DNA of 64,000 nt from UMGS1225 sp034086705 (GTDB lineage: Bacteria > Bacillota > Clostridia > Oscillospirales > CAG-272): assembly GCA_034086705.1 (NCBI GenBank), contig JAXDZV010000030.1, positions 106,879 to 170,878 of the forward strand. The letters run 5' to 3'. The position numbers and the translations under genes were made by a program. How positions within the stretch are numbered: position 1 is the first letter of the stretch; every line of letters starts with the position of its first letter. The notes under the pieces are model-generated. The model made no database searches. It saw nothing but the letters and a program-made list of their open reading frames with translations, and was not told where the DNA came from. Positions 28,083 to 37,357 of this stretch are shown piece after piece.

Positions 28083-28712
28083 CTACCTCGCTCCGTTTTC
28101 TGCCGGTACCCGGCTCTGCCACGCCGACAAACGCACACCAAACTGCTGCTGCAGCATCTGCTGCAGCAGTGTGATCGGCAAGCCAATCACATTGTAAAAG
28201 TCACCCTCGATCCTGTCTACAAAAAGACTCCCCCGGCCCTGAATTGCATAAGCGCCTGCTTTGTCTATCGGTTCTCCCGCGGCAACATAAAATTTTCTTT
28301 CCTGCTCAGTGATCGCACGCATGTGTACAACCGTACAGGCAGCCTCGCTGATAGAACGATCTGCATGTAATACAGTCAGCCCGGTATACACTTGGTGTGC
28401 ACGCCCGCTCAAAACCCGCAGCATATCAGACGCTTCTGCAAGATCTCGCGGTTTGCCAAGGATTCGGTCATCCACACTAACCACCGTGTCAGCGCCCAAT
28501 ACATACGCATCATCCGGCCACACTACTCCGTGATACAGTTTCTGCGCAACCGCTTGCGCCTTTTGGGCAGAAAGCAAGCAAACCGTCTCACGGGGTGGTG
28601 TTCCCTGCGGAACAAATTCAGGAGTATCCTGCGTCACAATCTCAAAAGGAACGCCAAGCATCGTCAAAATCTCACGACGGCGCGGAGATTTGGAAGCAAG
28701 TATCAGACGCAT
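28083..28712 (-). CDS. maf: Maf-family nucleotide pyrophosphatase
   Basis: 209 aa. Of two in-frame ATGs (28718, 28712) the second is favoured, since the G-rich ribosome site lies 6 nt before it and directly abuts the first. Maf proteins hydrolyse non-canonical nucleoside triphosphates and slow septation when overproduced. Signatures: ILASKSPRRREIL, LGADTVVSVDDRILGKP, and YAIQGRGSLFVDRIEGDFYN. It overlaps the end of dut and lies directly before mreB, as in Bacillus-type maf-mreBCD clusters. Confidence 0.95.
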   Translation of the reverse strand: MRLILASKSPRRREILTMLGVPFEIVTQDTPEFVPQGTPPRETVCLLSAQKAQAVAQKLYHGVVWPDDAYVLGADTVVSVDDRILGKPRDLAEASDMLRVLSGRAHQVYTGLTVLHADRSISEAACTVVHMRAITEQERKFYVAAGEPIDKAGAYAIQGRGSLFVDRIEGDFYNVIGLPITLLQQMLQQQFGVRLSAWQSRVPAENGAR

Positions 28713-29164
28713 GCGCATCCCCCCGTTCCAGTCGAGCCAAATCCACCACCACCGCGCTCCGTTGACGGCAAACTGTCACATTCTTTAAAAGCAACTGTAT
28801 AATACGGGAAGAAACCAATCTGCGCAAATCGCTCGCCTGGTATCAAAGTCAAAGGTGCCTTTCCCAGGTTAACAACTGCAACAAGCACCTCTCCCCGATA
28901 ATCGCTATCGATAACACCCACACCGTTAGATAACGCCAACCCCTCTCGATGCGCCAAACCGCTGCGGGCAAACACCAAACACACCATCCCCTGCGGCATA
29001 GCAAGTGCAAAACCGGTGGGGACCCGTACACGTTCCCCAGGCTGTATGGTCAACGGTGCATCTATACATGCACATACATCCATGCCACATGCGCCTGGGG
29101 TCGCATATGCCGGAAGATTCACTGCTGGATGCAGTCGCTGAATTTTGACTTCACTTTCCCTCAT
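28703..29164 (-). CDS. dut: Deoxyuridine 5'-triphosphate nucleotidohydrolase
   Basis: 153 aa from the ATG at 29164. dUTPase removes dUTP and makes dUMP. The five motifs of the trimeric family are present: GACGMDVCACID, ARSGLAHREGLAL (catalytic area), GVGVIDSDYRGEV, GERFAQIGFFPY, and the C-terminal P-loop-like GGGGFGSTG. The last residues (TGGCACV) are a short odd tail. It overlaps the preceding U32 gene by 14 bp and the following maf by a few bp. Confidence 0.95.
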   Translation of the reverse strand: MRESEVKIQRLHPAVNLPAYATPGACGMDVCACIDAPLTIQPGERVRVPTGFALAMPQGMVCLVFARSGLAHREGLALSNGVGVIDSDYRGEVLVAVVNLGKAPLTLIPGERFAQIGFFPYYTVAFKECDSLPSTERGGGGFGSTGTGGCACV

Positions 29165-31346
29165 TTTTTTCTCTTTCCGCATTCGCCTTGCCTGCATTTA
29201 TAGCGGGCACGCGGTGCACTTTGTTGATATTTTTAACTGGTTGAGCACTCTTTCGAATCCCCATCCGCCGAAAGTTGCCTACAGGAGGTGCCTGTGTTTG
29301 CAATGCGAGCAAAATTTGTTCGCAAACATCGCGATTTTCTGTTGTAAACAAAAGAGAAAATACGCTGGCACCGGCTCGCCGCAGCGCCTGCTGCTGATCC
29401 AGCAAATACGTAGGCACACTGTTACACAACAAATTTCGGTGCGGTGCAACACGAAATATAGGAAATGCAGCACCGTGCCGGTCACGCAAGATACCATACG
29501 GCTGTTTGTCGCACCGGGTACAATGCGCAGCCTTCGAACGCATAATGCAACGCTCCAGCAACATCAATGGCAAAGCTCCATACAGGGTAACACCTTTGGG
29601 AATCGAAAAGTCCACCGCAGCAAAGGCCTGTTCGGAAAGCTCCGGGCTCAGTATGCAATCACAAAGCCCCAATGCACCGTATGCAGCAAGTGCACCGCTG
29701 TTTGTTACGCCGAGGATAGAAGCTCCGTGCGGAATCAGTCCCGCTTCGCGGCATACGGAGAGCGCAGAAAGACTGGTAACCAATCCATGAACCGCCCCCA
29801 TTTCCTTGGCGCGACGCAAACGACGCAAAAGCGGCTCTGCTTGTGCATCAAACAGCACCGGCGGTAATATAACACCGTTTCCGCCGACGGCTGCGGCCTC
29901 ATCCGTTTCAAAAGCCTCCACCGGTAAAAAACGGATGGCAAGTAATCGGCATGCCGATGGTGGAACTTGTGATACCCTATAAAAAACACCATAGTAGAGA
30001 GGCGTGGCAGTGCCTGCTGCATTATCCGCCGTGCTCTTTGCCTGCGGAAACGTAAAGGGCACCAACGGTGCAACTTGTGCAGGCCGTGAAAAAGCCAACA
30101 ACTTTGCCTGCAGATTTTCCAGCGCGCCACGCCGCAAAGAACTCAACGCCGCAGGCGGCACTGACAAATCCGAGGCAAGCTGAATTTGCACCTTTTCAGC
30201 ACGATACCACGTGCCCCCAAAAGCGCACAACTTTTCTTGCACAAATGCCGGCTGCAAAGGTGCTGTTCGCGCTTTTTGTGGCACTTGACCGATACTGCTT
30301 CCCTGTATGCCGTCCGACTGCAGTGTCAGTGTCATCGCTTCGTCAGACACAATTCGTGCCTGTACCGTCAAAGGGATCCGCGGCGGATTCCAACCGGCAG
30401 CCGGCTGCGACTGTGCCATTCTTGAAGCTGCTTTATCTGCCTCAGTGCGAACACCGCCCATATCTGCGTATGACTTGCCGGTATAATATGCATCGGTAAA
30501 ACCACTACGGGAAAACAGTTTTGCAAGAGATGCAACCTCCTCGGGCGTTGCGTCTCTGCGTTCATCCAAAAGAGTGCGATACAAACGTGTGACACCGTAT
30601 ACATACGCCGGGCTCTTCATCCGACCCTCAATCTTCAACGCAGCTGCCCCGCTCTTTGAAAGTGCCCGCATATGCCCCGCAAGACAAAGGTCTTTCAAAG
30701 AAAGCGCATATGCGTCACTGCACCCCACCACACGGCAAGGCAGTCGGCAAGGCTGTGCACATTGCCCACGATTGCCGCTTCTGCCGCCAACCATGGCACT
30801 GAACAAGCAACTGCCGGATCGTGCAACGCAAAGCGCACCGTGCACAAAGATCTCCGTCTCTATCGGACTTTCTTGACAAAGCCGTGCAAGCGACGTCCAC
30901 GGCAACTCACGTGCTGCAACCATACGGGAGAAACCAAGACTCGCTAAAAGCGAAGCACAGCGCACAGAATGGCCACCGCATTGTGTGCTTGCATGTAGTA
31001 CGGCATGGGGAAAAGCCCGATGCACAGCCGCAGCTACACCAAGGTCAGCAATAATCAGTGCATCCGCGCCGGCCAAAAGCAATCGCTCCGCGCAACGCAA
31101 CTGCTCCGAAAGGTCCCTCTCTTCGGCAAGCGTGTTCAGCGTTATGTTGCTTTGCACGCCAAACGCACGACATTTTGCAATGGCATCCGTCAGTTCCGCA
31201 TCTGCAAAATTTCCGGCAAACATGCGGGCATTAAATGTTTGTGCACCGAAATATACCGCGTCTGCTCCCCCCGCAATCGCCGCATCCAGTGCTGCCGGCG
31301 AACCTGCAGGCGCCAACAGCGCCGGTAAATGTCTGCCTCCGTTCAT
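29151..31346 (-). CDS. U32 peptidase-family protein with DUF3656 domain (TrhP-like)
   Basis: 731 aa. The U32 domain (1-330) shows LLAPAGSPAALDAAIAGGAD, VHGALCVARSGSCLFSA, the Cys cluster GNRGQCAQPCRLPC, and a KIEGRMKSP block. The C-terminal half is the DUF3656 region with additional Cys (AHCTRCDKQPYG). Members of this family (TrhP) carry out 5-hydroxyuridine formation at tRNA position 34 in Bacillus and E. coli; older naming as collagenase is probably wrong. It overlaps zapA by ATGA, a coupling seen in other Clostridia. Confidence 0.9.
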   Translation of the reverse strand: MNGGRHLPALLAPAGSPAALDAAIAGGADAVYFGAQTFNARMFAGNFADAELTDAIAKCRAFGVQSNITLNTLAEERDLSEQLRCAERLLLAGADALIIADLGVAAAVHRAFPHAVLHASTQCGGHSVRCASLLASLGFSRMVAARELPWTSLARLCQESPIETEIFVHGALCVARSGSCLFSAMVGGRSGNRGQCAQPCRLPCRVVGCSDAYALSLKDLCLAGHMRALSKSGAAALKIEGRMKSPAYVYGVTRLYRTLLDERRDATPEEVASLAKLFSRSGFTDAYYTGKSYADMGGVRTEADKAASRMAQSQPAAGWNPPRIPLTVQARIVSDEAMTLTLQSDGIQGSSIGQVPQKARTAPLQPAFVQEKLCAFGGTWYRAEKVQIQLASDLSVPPAALSSLRRGALENLQAKLLAFSRPAQVAPLVPFTFPQAKSTADNAAGTATPLYYGVFYRVSQVPPSACRLLAIRFLPVEAFETDEAAAVGGNGVILPPVLFDAQAEPLLRRLRRAKEMGAVHGLVTSLSALSVCREAGLIPHGASILGVTNSGALAAYGALGLCDCILSPELSEQAFAAVDFSIPKGVTLYGALPLMLLERCIMRSKAAHCTRCDKQPYGILRDRHGAAFPIFRVAPHRNLLCNSVPTYLLDQQQALRRAGASVFSLLFTTENRDVCEQILLALQTQAPPVGNFRRMGIRKSAQPVKNINKVHRVPAINAGKANAEREKNEGK

Positions 31347-31648
31347 TGCCTGCTTTTTTTGCCGGCAAGCTTTTCGTTTTCTATGCGCAGAATCTCCAAA
31401 TCCAGCCTGTCCGTTTCTATCTGCTTATGCAACGCCGCAAGTTCCATGGTTGCCTTCTCACGCTGGTCAAACTGATCCAGCAAACACAGCAGCGCCGCCT
31501 GTAATTTGCTGCAAGCGGGTGCCTGACTGAGCATTTGCGCCAATGTATTGTTGATACGCTGTGCCAAAGCCTCCACGTATGCGGGCTCGTAATCTGTGCC
31601 GAAGCGCAGCGTAACACCGGCAATACTAACCTGACAGGTATTTTTCAT
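31343..31648 (-). CDS. zapA: Cell division protein ZapA
   Basis: 101 aa. ZapA bundles FtsZ at the septum. The N-terminal beta segment (VSIAGVTLRFGTDYEPAYVEALA) and a long C-terminal coiled coil (ETDRLDLEILRIENEKL) fit. First gene of the long minus-strand operon; promoter at 31719-31747. The ribosome site AAGGA lies a little far (about 11 nt) from the ATG. Confidence 0.9.
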   Translation of the reverse strand: MKNTCQVSIAGVTLRFGTDYEPAYVEALAQRINNTLAQMLSQAPACSKLQAALLCLLDQFDQREKATMELAALHKQIETDRLDLEILRIENEKLAGKKSRQ

Positions 31649-31718
31649 ATGGTATTCAGTCCTTTCCCAAAAGGCTCTGCTTTTTGCGCAAAGAGGCGCA
31701 TGAACCCATTTACGCTAT

Positions 31719-31747
31719 ATTATACAACATTCTTCTTGGATTGAAAA
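31719..31747 (-). promoter_or_regulatory. Promoter of the zapA-mre operon
   Basis: Minus strand TTTTCA, 17 nt, TATAAT. The -35 is weak, the -10 perfect. About 65 nt of leader before the zapA ATG. Confidence 0.55.
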
Positions 31748-31758
31748 GCCCTTTTGAC

Positions 31759-31801
31759 AAAAAAACGCCCCTGTGCGGCGGTTTTGTGCCGCATCAGGGG
31801 C
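31759..31801 (-). terminator. Terminator of the LytTR/LiaF-like operon
   Basis: Stem of 31767-31779 with 31788-31801 (one mismatch), then a seven-T run on the minus strand. It insulates the zapA promoter just downstream. Confidence 0.85.
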
Positions 31802-31820
31802 AATTTCGAGCATACCGTAC

Positions 31821-32516
31821 TTATACAAGCTTGATCTGCAGAGATCCGAGATTGTTTTCACCTACAATTGTTAAAGCAGGTGCGTCTTGGGCAGGCGGCG
31901 TCTGCGGCTTTGCTTGCTGTACACTGCCCATGGAGTTTTCCACGGAGGTTGTGATCTGCCATTGCGCAGGAACATATAAAACCATGGAACCCATATTGTT
32001 ATCCACATGTAATATACCGCCGCCCGCATACTCTTGCGTATTTGTAAAATAGACCGCACACATCCCCATATTATTTTCTGCAAAAAATTCTCCACCGTTG
32101 AAGGAACGGCAATCGATATACTTTTTTGTATTTCCGAAATGTCCACCGTCCAACACATGCCCTGAGCCACTACGGTGCTTGCCGCGTCTGCGAAGCATAC
32201 CAACTCCCCAAGTCAACAATAGCGCACAAAGCAACAACAACCACGGAGAAATCAACTGCTCTGTCGGCGCATGGCAAGCTCGGGCAATTGGCACTTCAAA
32301 CAGCCAAAAAAGAATTGCCAGCGGGAAAAAAATTCCTTCGGGATGCCGTTTGCATAAAGCGCTCACTGCAAAAAACAGACAAGCTGCGCCCAGAATCATC
32401 TGCCATGCACCAATTCCGGCAAAATCCAACAACCCATAGCTTCCGGCAACAGCACACCCAAAAATCAAAATCGCCAAAAAAATCAGCAAAATAGCGTTTA
32501 CAATTCTCTTTTTCAT
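31821..32516 (-). CDS. LiaF-like membrane protein
   Basis: 231 aa from the ATG at 32516 (AAGGAG 9 nt upstream). Four membrane helices fill residues 5-105. The soluble C-terminal part carries a repeated motif of the form NNMG (AENNMGMC, DNNMGSM, ENSMGSV, ENNLGSL), typical of the toast-rack-like LiaF/DUF2154 domain. LiaF proteins modulate cell-envelope stress signalling. The paired regulator here is LytTR rather than a LiaSR two-component system. The gene lies 17 bp downstream of it. Confidence 0.75.
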   Translation of the reverse strand: MKKRIVNAILLIFLAILIFGCAVAGSYGLLDFAGIGAWQMILGAACLFFAVSALCKRHPEGIFFPLAILFWLFEVPIARACHAPTEQLISPWLLLLCALLLTWGVGMLRRRGKHRSGSGHVLDGGHFGNTKKYIDCRSFNGGEFFAENNMGMCAVYFTNTQEYAGGGILHVDNNMGSMVLYVPAQWQITTSVENSMGSVQQAKPQTPPAQDAPALTIVGENNLGSLQIKLV

Positions 32517-32533
32517 GTTTGTTTTCTCCTTTC

Positions 32534-32986
32534 TCAAAAGCGCACCGCGTCAATGCGCTCCATCATCGCTTTATAATACATACGGGATGCAAATGCCTTC
32601 TTCTCACTGTTGCAAAAAGAAATCTCTGCTCCTCCACTGAGAGATCTTGTCACGGCACTGATTGCGCTGACATTTAAAATGCATGCCTTGGCACAACGTA
32701 CAAAAGTGTGTGGCAATAGCTGTTCCAGTTCATACAGGCGTAGCTCCGTTGTGTATATCTGCATCGCCGTATGCACCGCTGTGCGGTGCTCGCCGCTTTC
32801 AAAAAAAAGAATCGTCTCAAACGGCACGTAATACTCCGTATCCCCTCTGTACAGCTTCATCTCTGCCTTTTCCACAAGCAAATCCGATGCCCATTTTTGC
32901 AGCCGGAGCGCTTGCGCATTCAACTCCCGCACGCGCAGCACCAATTCCTCCTCTGCCCCAGGATCAACCTCAAGACGAAACTTCAT
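32534..32986 (-). CDS. LytTR DNA-binding transcriptional regulator
   Basis: 150 aa from the ATG at 32986 (AGGAG). A short N-terminal segment (1-48) precedes one LytTR domain (about 55-148: YVPFETILFFESGEHRTAVH, LRLYELEQLLPHTFVRCAKA, ILNVSAISAVTRSL). There is no receiver domain, so it is a stand-alone regulator, often of its own operon. The gene and the LiaF-like gene form one operon from the promoter at 33021-33049. Confidence 0.88.
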   Translation of the reverse strand: MKFRLEVDPGAEEELVLRVRELNAQALRLQKWASDLLVEKAEMKLYRGDTEYYVPFETILFFESGEHRTAVHTAMQIYTTELRLYELEQLLPHTFVRCAKACILNVSAISAVTRSLSGGAEISFCNSEKKAFASRMYYKAMMERIDAVRF

Positions 32987-33020
32987 CGCCGTGCTGTCTC
33001 CTTTCCTCTGCGTTATGTTG

Positions 33021-33049
33021 ATTGTAACAAAGTGTGTGCAAAATTGCAA
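33021..33049 (-). promoter_or_regulatory. Promoter of the LytTR operon
   Basis: Minus strand TTGCAA, 17 nt, TACAAT, about 28 nt before the ribosome site of the LytTR gene. LytTR autoregulation sites are not resolved by eye. Confidence 0.65.
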
Positions 33050-33529
33050 TATAATTTTCCAAGTGGTCGTTTTTTGGCGCTGAGCGGTCAAAAAAACGCC
33101 TACAATGTACGAAGGAAACAAGAACGTAATCGTCTGCTTGATACTCGCCGGATGAATATTACAAAACCGCTTACTTTTCAAGCGGCGTTTCCCTCCGCTT
33201 TGGGTCGTCTGTGCAAATTGTATAAATCTTGAATCTGACCGGATCGGATGCTTCGTTTATTCCAGTCATTGCCGAACGCAAACAGCCATATTGACATTTT
33301 GGCGATACCGAGTGATCATTTCCGGGATCAAGCTACTGATACTCCCCGCTTTTTTATCCGGTAGAGTTGATCTCTTTTGGGCCCCAGCTTTATAATCTGC
33401 ATCCGCCCGTTTGCTTAAAACTCTGTCTGTTCAGGGCTGTTTGTTCGATCCTTCGTAATGCAGAACGGCTCGAATTTTTCTGCAATTTGCATTGTTCTAC
33501 CTGCTTTGAAAAGAAGTATAAAAAACAGA
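33050..33529. other. Gene-free interval
   Basis: About 480 nt between the LytTR promoter and the MORN-gene terminator. Small frames exist on both strands but none has a ribosome site or familiar sequence. A short stem CCGCTT/AAGCGG near 33165 is the only clear structure. I see nothing else in it. Confidence 0.4.
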
Positions 33530-33572
33530 AAAAAATAACGGGTGCTCGGCTTTGTCTCCGAATACCCGTTAT
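33530..33572 (-). terminator. Terminator of the parAB-serS-MORN operon
   Basis: Minus-strand 15-bp stem (33535-33549 with 33558-33572, one mismatch) followed by six T. It lies about 100 nt after the MORN gene stop. Confidence 0.8.
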
Positions 33573-33675
33573 CTTGCGTATTAACCACGCTTGATAGATG
33601 TAAAGTCTGCGTTTTCGAAATCTTTCCGGTAGGCACCTTGGTAAAAGGCCTGCTCTTTCCTTGTAATAAACAAAC

Positions 33676-34533
33676 TCAAGCCGCAGTGTCCGCAGTTGAT
33701 GCATCTTTTACAATTTCATTATTTTCGAACTGTCCGGTATAGGTTCTGCCGCTGGCAAAACGATAGGTTCCCTGCCCGCTGATCGCGTTGTCACGGAATT
33801 CCCCTTCGTATTCGTCCCCTGCAGCCCAGGTGTATTTTCCCTGACCGGTTCGAGCATCATCTACAAAAGTGCCGACATAGATATCGCCGTTGGCATACCG
33901 AAACGTTCCTTGACCGTTTTTCAGATCATCAACAAAAGTACCAACGTACGAGGAACCATCTGCCCAATGATATTCTCCTTGGCCGTTTTTCTTATCATTT
34001 GAAAATTCTCCCTCATAATAAGAACCGTCCGCCCAGGTAATTTTTCCGGTACCCTGTTTCTTTCCTTCAGAAAACGTTCCTTCGTATCTGTCTCCGTTGG
34101 CATAGGTGTATACCCCCATTCCGGAGAACAATCCGTCTTTAAAACCGCCAACATAGGTGTCCCCATTCGCACAGCACAGCGTGCCATCTCCCTCCATGCG
34201 CAAAGAAGAAGATAAAGCACCCGTGTATACGGCACCGTCCGAAAACGTCACTTCGTTCTTTTCACGGTCCACTTTTGCAGTTGTTCCGTCAGAGTAGAAC
34301 AAGTCCCCTTTAGTCGGTGTTTTGTTATCGTCCACATAGCCAAAAAACTTCACATATCCGCCGATCTGTGTATTGATCTTTACATAGGTCAAACCAAGAC
34401 CGTAATGAAAAAAAGCAAACACCAGCACAACGCAAAGCGCCGCAGCACCAACCGTTATCAAAACGATATTACTCGTGCTCATTCGCTTTTTCCGCCTGGC
34501 AGGCTTTCGGTTGGGATCATATTCGTAGGTCAT
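33676..34533 (-). CDS. Membrane-anchored MORN-repeat protein
   Basis: 285 aa from the ATG at 34533 (AGGAG 7 nt upstream). A basic N-terminus (RKPARRKKR) and one membrane helix (about 25-46) predict that the rest lies outside the membrane. Seven or eight MORN repeats of about 23 residues run from about 110 to 275 (YVGGF, YEGTF, YEGEF, YVGTF twice, YEGEF, YTGQF), each with a GxGxY/F turn. MORN repeats form elongated beta sheets that bind lipids or proteins. Function in bacteria is little known. Last gene of the parA-parB-serS operon. Confidence 0.85.
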   Translation of the reverse strand: MTYEYDPNRKPARRKKRMSTSNIVLITVGAAALCVVLVFAFFHYGLGLTYVKINTQIGGYVKFFGYVDDNKTPTKGDLFYSDGTTAKVDREKNEVTFSDGAVYTGALSSSLRMEGDGTLCCANGDTYVGGFKDGLFSGMGVYTYANGDRYEGTFSEGKKQGTGKITWADGSYYEGEFSNDKKNGQGEYHWADGSSYVGTFVDDLKNGQGTFRYANGDIYVGTFVDDARTGQGKYTWAAGDEYEGEFRDNAISGQGTYRFASGRTYTGQFENNEIVKDASTADTAA

Positions 34534-34563
34534 CCTGCTTCTCCTTTCCCTCTGCCGCACGCC

Positions 34564-35073
34564 TCAGCGGCTCTGCAGCGCCTCGAAAACATCTTTACCA
34601 TATTGCACAAGATACGGCTCTATAAACAGCAACAATGCTACGAAAAGCAATACCAGCACAATCGTTAAAAGTACCGCGCCAAGCCCGCTGCCCTTTCCCC
34701 GGTACGCATGCTGTGCGCGCTGCACATGCTCAGGCGGGATATATAGTTGCCTATCGGCAAGACAATTTCCTTCCCCAGTGCAAGCCACCGACGACACCAC
34801 ATACCAAAGCGGACTGCGGCGCCGTAACGCAAAACGGCAAAGGGGACTGCCCGCAAGCCCCGCACTTTTTAATGTTTGTGCACTGTCCGGATCCGTTGCA
34901 CCGCTTTGCAAAAGATAACGCACCAGTCTGCCTACGCCGTTTTTCTCTGCAAAAGCGGCAAACGCAGCTGCAATCGCACCAATGCCAAAGCATACGATGA
35001 CAAAGCACATCGTATCGTTGCGTGTTTCAAAAAATACACGTAATGCATCTTTCCACATTTCCCATTCGGCCAC
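34564..35073 (-). CDS. Two-helix membrane protein of unknown function
   Basis: 169 aa. GTG at 35073 is preferred because AAGGAG is 8 nt upstream; a TTG at 35091 would be too close to it. A helix near the N-terminus (about 21-42) and another near the C-terminus (about 132-155) flank a cytoplasmic or extracytoplasmic middle with GLAGSPLCRFALRRRSPL and TGEGNCLADRQLYIPPEH. I recognise no family. It sits between serS and the MORN gene, with 40- and 30-bp gaps. Confidence 0.65.
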   Translation of the reverse strand: MAEWEMWKDALRVFFETRNDTMCFVIVCFGIGAIAAAFAAFAEKNGVGRLVRYLLQSGATDPDSAQTLKSAGLAGSPLCRFALRRRSPLWYVVSSVACTGEGNCLADRQLYIPPEHVQRAQHAYRGKGSGLGAVLLTIVLVLLFVALLLFIEPYLVQYGKDVFEALQSR

Positions 35074-35113
35074 AAGCAATACTCCTTCCAAGATCTGTAT
35101 TTATCCTAAGAAG

Positions 35114-36394
35114 TTATTTCCGAATGACGTCACACCCGATATATCGACGCAGCACTTCCGGTACAGTTACACTGCCGTCACAGTTTTGATTTTGTTCGAC
35201 CAATGCAGGCAGTATCCGCGAAGTTGCAAGGCCGGAACCATTGAGCGTATGCACATACTCAATTTGTCCACCCGCTCGCTTAACTCGCATCATGCCGCGG
35301 CGCGCTTGATAATCGCGGGCGTTGGAGACGGAAGAAACCTCTTTATAGCCATTCATAGAGGGAATTTGAATTTCTATATCATATGTGCGAGCCATGGATG
35401 CAGAGCAATCTTCTGCTGCCAGCTTAACAGTACGAAAATGGAAACCCAGACCTTTGACAAGATTTTCCGCATTCTCTACCAACTGCTCAAAAGCTTCATC
35501 GGATTGCTCCGGCAAAGTATACTGCACCATCTCCACCTTGTTAAACTGATGCCCACGCACCATACCTCGCTCATCTGCCCGGTAAGAACCTGCCTCACGG
35601 CGGAAGCAAGGAGTGTAAGATATATACTTCTTCGGCAGGTCTGCTTCGTTCAGAATTTCATCACGGTGCAAGGAAACCAACGCCGTTTCTGCAGTCGGCA
35701 GCATAAAGCGCCGACGGTCATCTTCCGCCGTTTCCAACCAATACACCTCGTCTTGAAACTTCGGAAACTGCCCCGCCGTCAGGCCGCATTCGTATCCCAA
35801 CATATGCGGTACCAGAACAAGCTCATAGCCGTTGGAGATGTGCGTGTCAATAAAGTAATTCAAAAGAGCCCATTCCAGACGCGCTCCCATGCCGCGATAA
35901 ATCCAAAAACCGGAACCCGACAGCTTTGTTCCGCGCTTATAGTCAATTAACCCAAGCTCTGTGCAAAGTTCTACATGATTTTTCGGTACAAAATCGAACT
36001 GATGCGGCGTACCGAAATACCGCAGGGGCTGGTTGTTTTCCTTACCACCCGGCAAAAGATCATCATCCGGCAGGTTCGGCAACCCTAACATATACCCATC
36101 CAACTGCACCTGTACGGTCCGCAGCTCTTCATCTATTGCCTTGGTGCGCTCTCCAAGCTGCTTGAGCTGCGCAAATATCGGAGAAAGATCTCGTCCATCT
36201 TTTTTATACTGCGGAATTAATTTGTTCGTAGCATTCTGTTCTGTTTTCAGTGCCTGTCCCTGTGCAATCAGTGCACGGCGCTGCTCGTCCAGTTGCAAGA
36301 TCGCAGCAATATCTTCCCGAGCGTCTTTCCCCTTTTTGGCAAGACGGGAGATGACCTGCTCCGGATTGTCTTTAATATATTTTATGTCCAGCAT
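35114..36394 (-). CDS. serS: Seryl-tRNA synthetase
   Basis: 426 aa from the ATG at 36394 (AGAGGTG). An N-terminal coiled-coil arm (30-100) grips the long variable arm of tRNA-Ser; the class II core follows. Motif 2 is CFRREAGSYRADERGMVRGHQF-like in this enzyme, and motif 3 is LNGSGLATSRILPALVE. No T-box precedes it; it is read with parA and parB. The order parA-parB-serS recalls the soj-spo0J region near the origin in Firmicutes. Confidence 0.97.
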   Translation of the reverse strand: MLDIKYIKDNPEQVISRLAKKGKDAREDIAAILQLDEQRRALIAQGQALKTEQNATNKLIPQYKKDGRDLSPIFAQLKQLGERTKAIDEELRTVQVQLDGYMLGLPNLPDDDLLPGGKENNQPLRYFGTPHQFDFVPKNHVELCTELGLIDYKRGTKLSGSGFWIYRGMGARLEWALLNYFIDTHISNGYELVLVPHMLGYECGLTAGQFPKFQDEVYWLETAEDDRRRFMLPTAETALVSLHRDEILNEADLPKKYISYTPCFRREAGSYRADERGMVRGHQFNKVEMVQYTLPEQSDEAFEQLVENAENLVKGLGFHFRTVKLAAEDCSASMARTYDIEIQIPSMNGYKEVSSVSNARDYQARRGMMRVKRAGGQIEYVHTLNGSGLATSRILPALVEQNQNCDGSVTVPEVLRRYIGCDVIRK

Positions 36395-36426
36395 ATTTGC
36401 ACCTCTTATCCGTATTCGGCCTGTCA

Positions 36427-37344
36427 TTATCGGTTTTCACCGGCAAAAAAATCCGCGCCGCAAAGCTGCCGCAGCAGCGCTTCCAAATCATCCGTATTCT
36501 CATATGAAAGTGTCATAAAGCGACGCTTTCCCTGTTGCACAATGTGCACTTGTCTCTCCATGCGCTGTGACGCCCGCTGTGCGATTTCTCGCAAATAGGT
36601 CTGTGTCATACGCTGCTGTAAATCAACGGTTTTTGGCTGCTGGGCAGCCTCTTGTGCAGCACGATTACGCTTTTGAGCCAACGCCTTCGCAGCACTTTCC
36701 GCTGCACGCACTGAAAGCGAACGTGCCACAATAAGATCGGCAAGCGTTTGCCTGTCTTGCTCACATGCACAGGAAAGAATGGCACGTGCATGCCCCGGCG
36801 TGATAACACCTGTTTCCACAAGCGGCAGAAGCGTCGGCGGCAGTTCCAACAGCCGTAACGCATTAGCAACCGCGCTGCGGCTCTTTCCCACACGCTGTGC
36901 AATCTGTTGCTGCGTCATAGAAAACCGTTGCCCCAGCTCTGCATATGCCTGTGCCTCTTCCAACGGGTTTAAATCCTCTCGCTGTAAATTTTCGACCAAT
37001 GCTGCCTGTGCTGCATGCGCATCATCCAGCTCCAAAATGACAACCGGAACTTCCGTCAGCCCCGCAAGGCGCGCAGCACGCCACCGCCTTTCGCCGGCCA
37101 CAATTTGGTACCTTTCATCTCCCGGACGCAGAGAACGCACCGCTATCGGCTGAATTACACCATTTTCACGAATTGAATCTGCCAACGCTTGCAGCGCGTC
37201 TTCGTCAAACACCCGCCGAGGCTGCGACGGATTCGGTTCAATACGTGCAATCGGCAAAAGAGTACTGCCGCTCGAAGCCTCTGTTTCATTCTCCAAGAAA
37301 ACCGCATCCAGGCCCCTGCCAAGCGTCGACTTCTTTCCAGCCAT
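36427..37344 (-). CDS. parB: Chromosome-partition protein ParB/Spo0J
   Basis: 305 aa. ParB clamps centromeric parS DNA using CTP. The N-terminal CTPase domain shows IEPNPSQPRRVFDEDAL, the phosphate-binding GERRWRAARLAG and ENLQREDLNPLEEA. The helix-turn-helix follows (QQQIAQRVGKSRSAVANALRLL), then a C-terminal dimer domain. I found no consensus parS 16-mer in the window. Its start is 13 bp after the parA stop. Confidence 0.96.
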   Translation of the reverse strand: MAGKKSTLGRGLDAVFLENETEASSGSTLLPIARIEPNPSQPRRVFDEDALQALADSIRENGVIQPIAVRSLRPGDERYQIVAGERRWRAARLAGLTEVPVVILELDDAHAAQAALVENLQREDLNPLEEAQAYAELGQRFSMTQQQIAQRVGKSRSAVANALRLLELPPTLLPLVETGVITPGHARAILSCACEQDRQTLADLIVARSLSVRAAESAAKALAQKRNRAAQEAAQQPKTVDLQQRMTQTYLREIAQRASQRMERQVHIVQQGKRRFMTLSYENTDDLEALLRQLCGADFFAGENR

Positions 37345-37357
37345 ACTTTCCCTCCAA

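Noticed and set aside
29145..29867. 240-codon plus-strand frame
   Set aside because: Shadow of the U32 gene on the opposite strand, with no ribosome site and no recognisable domain.
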